Assembly (NCBI RefSeq): GCF_024213375.1
Contig: NZ_JANAVJ010000003.1
Coordinates: 62,001-126,000 of the forward strand
Reading direction: 5' to 3'
DNA from: Paenibacillus sp. MZ04-78.2
GTDB taxonomy: Bacteria; Bacillota; Bacilli; Paenibacillales; NBRC-103111
DNA: 64,000 bases
Every line of letters begins with the position of its first letter. Position 1 is the first letter of the stretch. Below the pieces are notes generated by a model, which searched no databases, had not been told where the DNA came from, and saw nothing but the letters and a program-made list of their open reading frames with translations. The position numbers and the translations under genes are program-made. Below are positions 62,745 through 64,000 of the stretch, one piece after another.

Positions 62745-63623
62745 TTATTCTCTATGTGCTGCTGCTACCGGTTTCCCGCCGCCATACAAGGACCCCGCCA
62801 CTTCGTCATCCATACGGAACGAATGCTCCGGCCCCGGGAAGCTGCGCTGCTTCACGTCGTCCACATACTGACGAAGTCCACTGCGGATTAGATCGCCGAC
62901 GTTCCCGTAAGTCTTCACAAAACGCTTCGGATGAATGCCCGATCCGTAGCCCAGCGCATCGTGAAATACGAGCACCTGACCATCGCAATCTTTGCCGGCG
63001 CCAATCCCGATGGTCGGAATGGATAGCTTGCTCGTCAGATGTGCGGCGACCTGATCGGTTACAAGCTCCAGCACGATGGAGAAAACTCCGGCCTGTTCCA
63101 AAGCTTTGGCATCGTCGAGCAATTTTTGCGCTTGAGCGGCCGTCTTGCCTTGGATTTTATAGCCGCCGATTTGGTGAATCGACTGAGGGGTCAGGCCGAG
63201 GTGGGCCATTACAGGAATGCCCGCTTGCACAAGCGCTTCGACCGTCGGCGCAATCTCCACTCCGCCCTCCATCTTCACCGCTTTGGCCAGCCCTTCCTGC
63301 ATAATCCGTCCGGCATTCCGCAGCGACGCATCGATGCTGCCGTGATACGTATTGAACGGCAGATCCGTCACCACAAAACTGGTCCGGACCGCACGCGTCA
63401 CCGCACGTGAATGGTAAATCATATCGTCCAGCGTGACGGGGACCGTTGAATCGTAGCCGAGCACAACATTCCCCAGCGAATCCCCTACAAGAATTACATC
63501 GATGCCGGCTTCCTCCGCCAGCATAGCCGTCGGGTAATCGTATGCCGTCATGACGCTGATCGGAATCCCGTCTTCTTTCATTTTTCTCAGTTTGGCCGTC
63601 GTGACCGGTTTACGCATGTCCAT
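62745..63623 (-). CDS. panB: 3-methyl-2-oxobutanoate hydroxymethyltransferase
   Basis: A 292-residue enzyme adding a hydroxymethyl group from methylene-tetrahydrofolate to ketoisovalerate, the first pantoate step. Signatures are VMTAYDYPTAMLAEEAG, LVGDSLGNVVLGYDST, and LGLTPQSIHQIGGY. ATG 63623 follows AAGGTG by 6 bases; ATG 63617 is a close alternative. An upstream open frame runs back into the terminator hairpin and is not used. First gene of panB-panC-panD. Confidence 0.95.
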   Translation of the reverse strand: MDMRKPVTTAKLRKMKEDGIPISVMTAYDYPTAMLAEEAGIDVILVGDSLGNVVLGYDSTVPVTLDDMIYHSRAVTRAVRTSFVVTDLPFNTYHGSIDASLRNAGRIMQEGLAKAVKMEGGVEIAPTVEALVQAGIPVMAHLGLTPQSIHQIGGYKIQGKTAAQAQKLLDDAKALEQAGVFSIVLELVTDQVAAHLTSKLSIPTIGIGAGKDCDGQVLVFHDALGYGSGIHPKRFVKTYGNVGDLIRSGLRQYVDDVKQRSFPGPEHSFRMDDEVAGSLYGGGKPVAAAHRE

Positions 63624-63743
63624 GATTAACACCTTGCCTTCCGGGTTGGAATGGTTCAGGGTTCCGTACGCTCGGGGAGTATCTCCCTCTGCCGTCCTTC
63701 CTCCTGATAGTATTGCGATAATCGGCCGGATTGTTGCAAAGAG

Positions 63744-63782
63744 CAAAAAAACCTTTCAGCCCATACAGAGGCTAAAAGGTTC
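63744..63782 (-). terminator. Rho-independent terminator upstream of panB
   Basis: On the minus strand AACCTTTTAGCC pairs with GGCTGAAAGGTT (one mismatch) followed by seven T residues. It lies between the promoter at 63933 and panB, so it may terminate a short leader RNA. Confidence 0.9.
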
Positions 63783-63926
63783 ACATGTCCTTCTCATATG
63801 ATCCTTCTGTCTCGGTCCGGTTAGGCTCAGAGCAGAATCCGACATATTGCTTGGGTCAAGCTATTCGGTTGTTCAAGCAAGAAACATACGGCTGAAGTAC
63901 AGCTCCCTACGGATACCGTCTTCGTA
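63744..63926 (-). ncRNA. Candidate leader RNA or small RNA before panB
   Basis: A strong minus-strand promoter and the terminator at 63744-63782 bracket a transcript of about 183 bases with no open frame. Predicted pairings are ACGG/CCGT near the 5' end, TTGCTTG/CAAGCAA in the centre and an ATATG-TTCTG/CAGAA-CATAT hairpin near the 3' half. I do not recognise a known riboswitch, T-box or 6S pattern. It could be a pan-operon attenuator, or a free small RNA. Confidence 0.5.
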
Positions 63927-63932
63927 CCGTAC

Positions 63933-63961
63933 ATTATACCAAAGTTTTCAACTTGTGTCAC
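63933..63961 (-). promoter_or_regulatory. Sigma-A promoter driving the leader RNA
   Basis: On the minus strand: GTGACA, a 17-base spacer, then TATAAT preceded by TGG (extended -10). The predicted start is near 63926. Confidence 0.8.
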
Positions 63962-64000
63962 CCGAAACTGATATCGGCGGAATACAGCTTTTTTACCGAT

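Larger units (their letters stand above)
63624..64000. other. Non-coding region upstream of panB
   Basis: No gene is supported here. It holds the promoter (63933-63961), a structured segment of about 180 bases (63744-63926) ending in a terminator (63744-63782), and about 120 bases of leader before panB. The base pairs around 63926-63783 on the minus strand form hairpins such as TTGCTTG/CAAGCAA and TTCTG/CAGAA. Confidence 0.6.

Noticed and set aside
63880-63920. GTAGGGA-type string resembling part of a TPP riboswitch
   Set aside because: The paired CTGAGA element and the rest of the aptamer are missing, so it is a chance match.
63744-63926. 6S RNA or T-box leader before panB
   Set aside because: 5' and 3' ends do not pair as in 6S RNA, and no T-box sequence such as GGTGGNACCGCG is present.

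Overview
The window looks like chromosomal DNA of a Paenibacillus-type Gram-positive bacterium (Bacillales, Paenibacillaceae). This rests on family content: S-layer-homology proteins, copper-amine-oxidase-like N-terminal domains on secreted enzymes, a two-GTPase DynA, a glgBCDA operon with a separate GlgD, Rex, ypmB-like and dinG genes near panBCD, GerMN lipoprotein, and purine-rich Shine-Dalgarno sites with several TTG/GTG starts. By eye the GC content is in the mid-50s. I see no rRNA, tRNA, prophage, insertion sequence or CRISPR array.

Layout. 1-2.6 kb: a sensor kinase cut by the window edge and its OmpR-type regulator. 2.6-4.1 kb: an S-layer-homology surface protein. 4.3-9.4 kb: an alcohol dehydrogenase - aldehyde dehydrogenase - DUF779 operon with a textbook sigma-54 promoter and two upstream activator repeats, read divergently from an AcoR-type enhancer-binding regulator. 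9.5-15.9 kb: a LacI regulator, cardiolipin synthase, nitroreductase, MOSC protein, MntH manganese importer and a small protein. 15.9-21.8 kb: the glycogen operon glgB-glgC-glgD-glgA. 22-24.8 kb: a secreted parvulin foldase, an rRNA-type methyltransferase and an RluA pseudouridine synthase. 24.9-25.3 kb: a compact type I toxin-antitoxin module (27-residue membrane peptide plus convergent antisense RNA). 25.3-30.6 kb: a MarR regulator, a small protein and topoisomerase IV (parE-parC). 30.6-40 kb: an ABC-2 exporter pair, SGNH esterase, LysM-G5-M23 envelope hydrolase, sugar-phosphate isomerase and a heterodimeric ABC drug exporter with a structured leader. 40.3-45.2 kb: dynA, a small conserved protein and nth. 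45.3-50.7 kb: an envelope operon of amidase, GerMN lipoprotein and S-layer-homology protein. 50.9-52.9 kb: a reduced FtsH-like protease with a membrane-anchored partner. 53-57 kb: a DUF5590 protein, an MTA/SAH deaminase and the DUF47-PiT phosphate transport pair. 57-64 kb: rex, dinG, a TPR protein, panD, panC and panB, preceded by a promoter - structured leader - terminator unit.

The most noteworthy items are the sigma-54 ethanol/acetaldehyde operon, the type I toxin-antitoxin locus, the FtsH-like protein lacking its extracytoplasmic domain and coupled to a separate anchored protein, the exonuclease-DinG fusion that keeps all four iron-sulfur cysteines, and the unassigned RNA leader upstream of panB. 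Functions come from reading the translated sequences; no database search was run.
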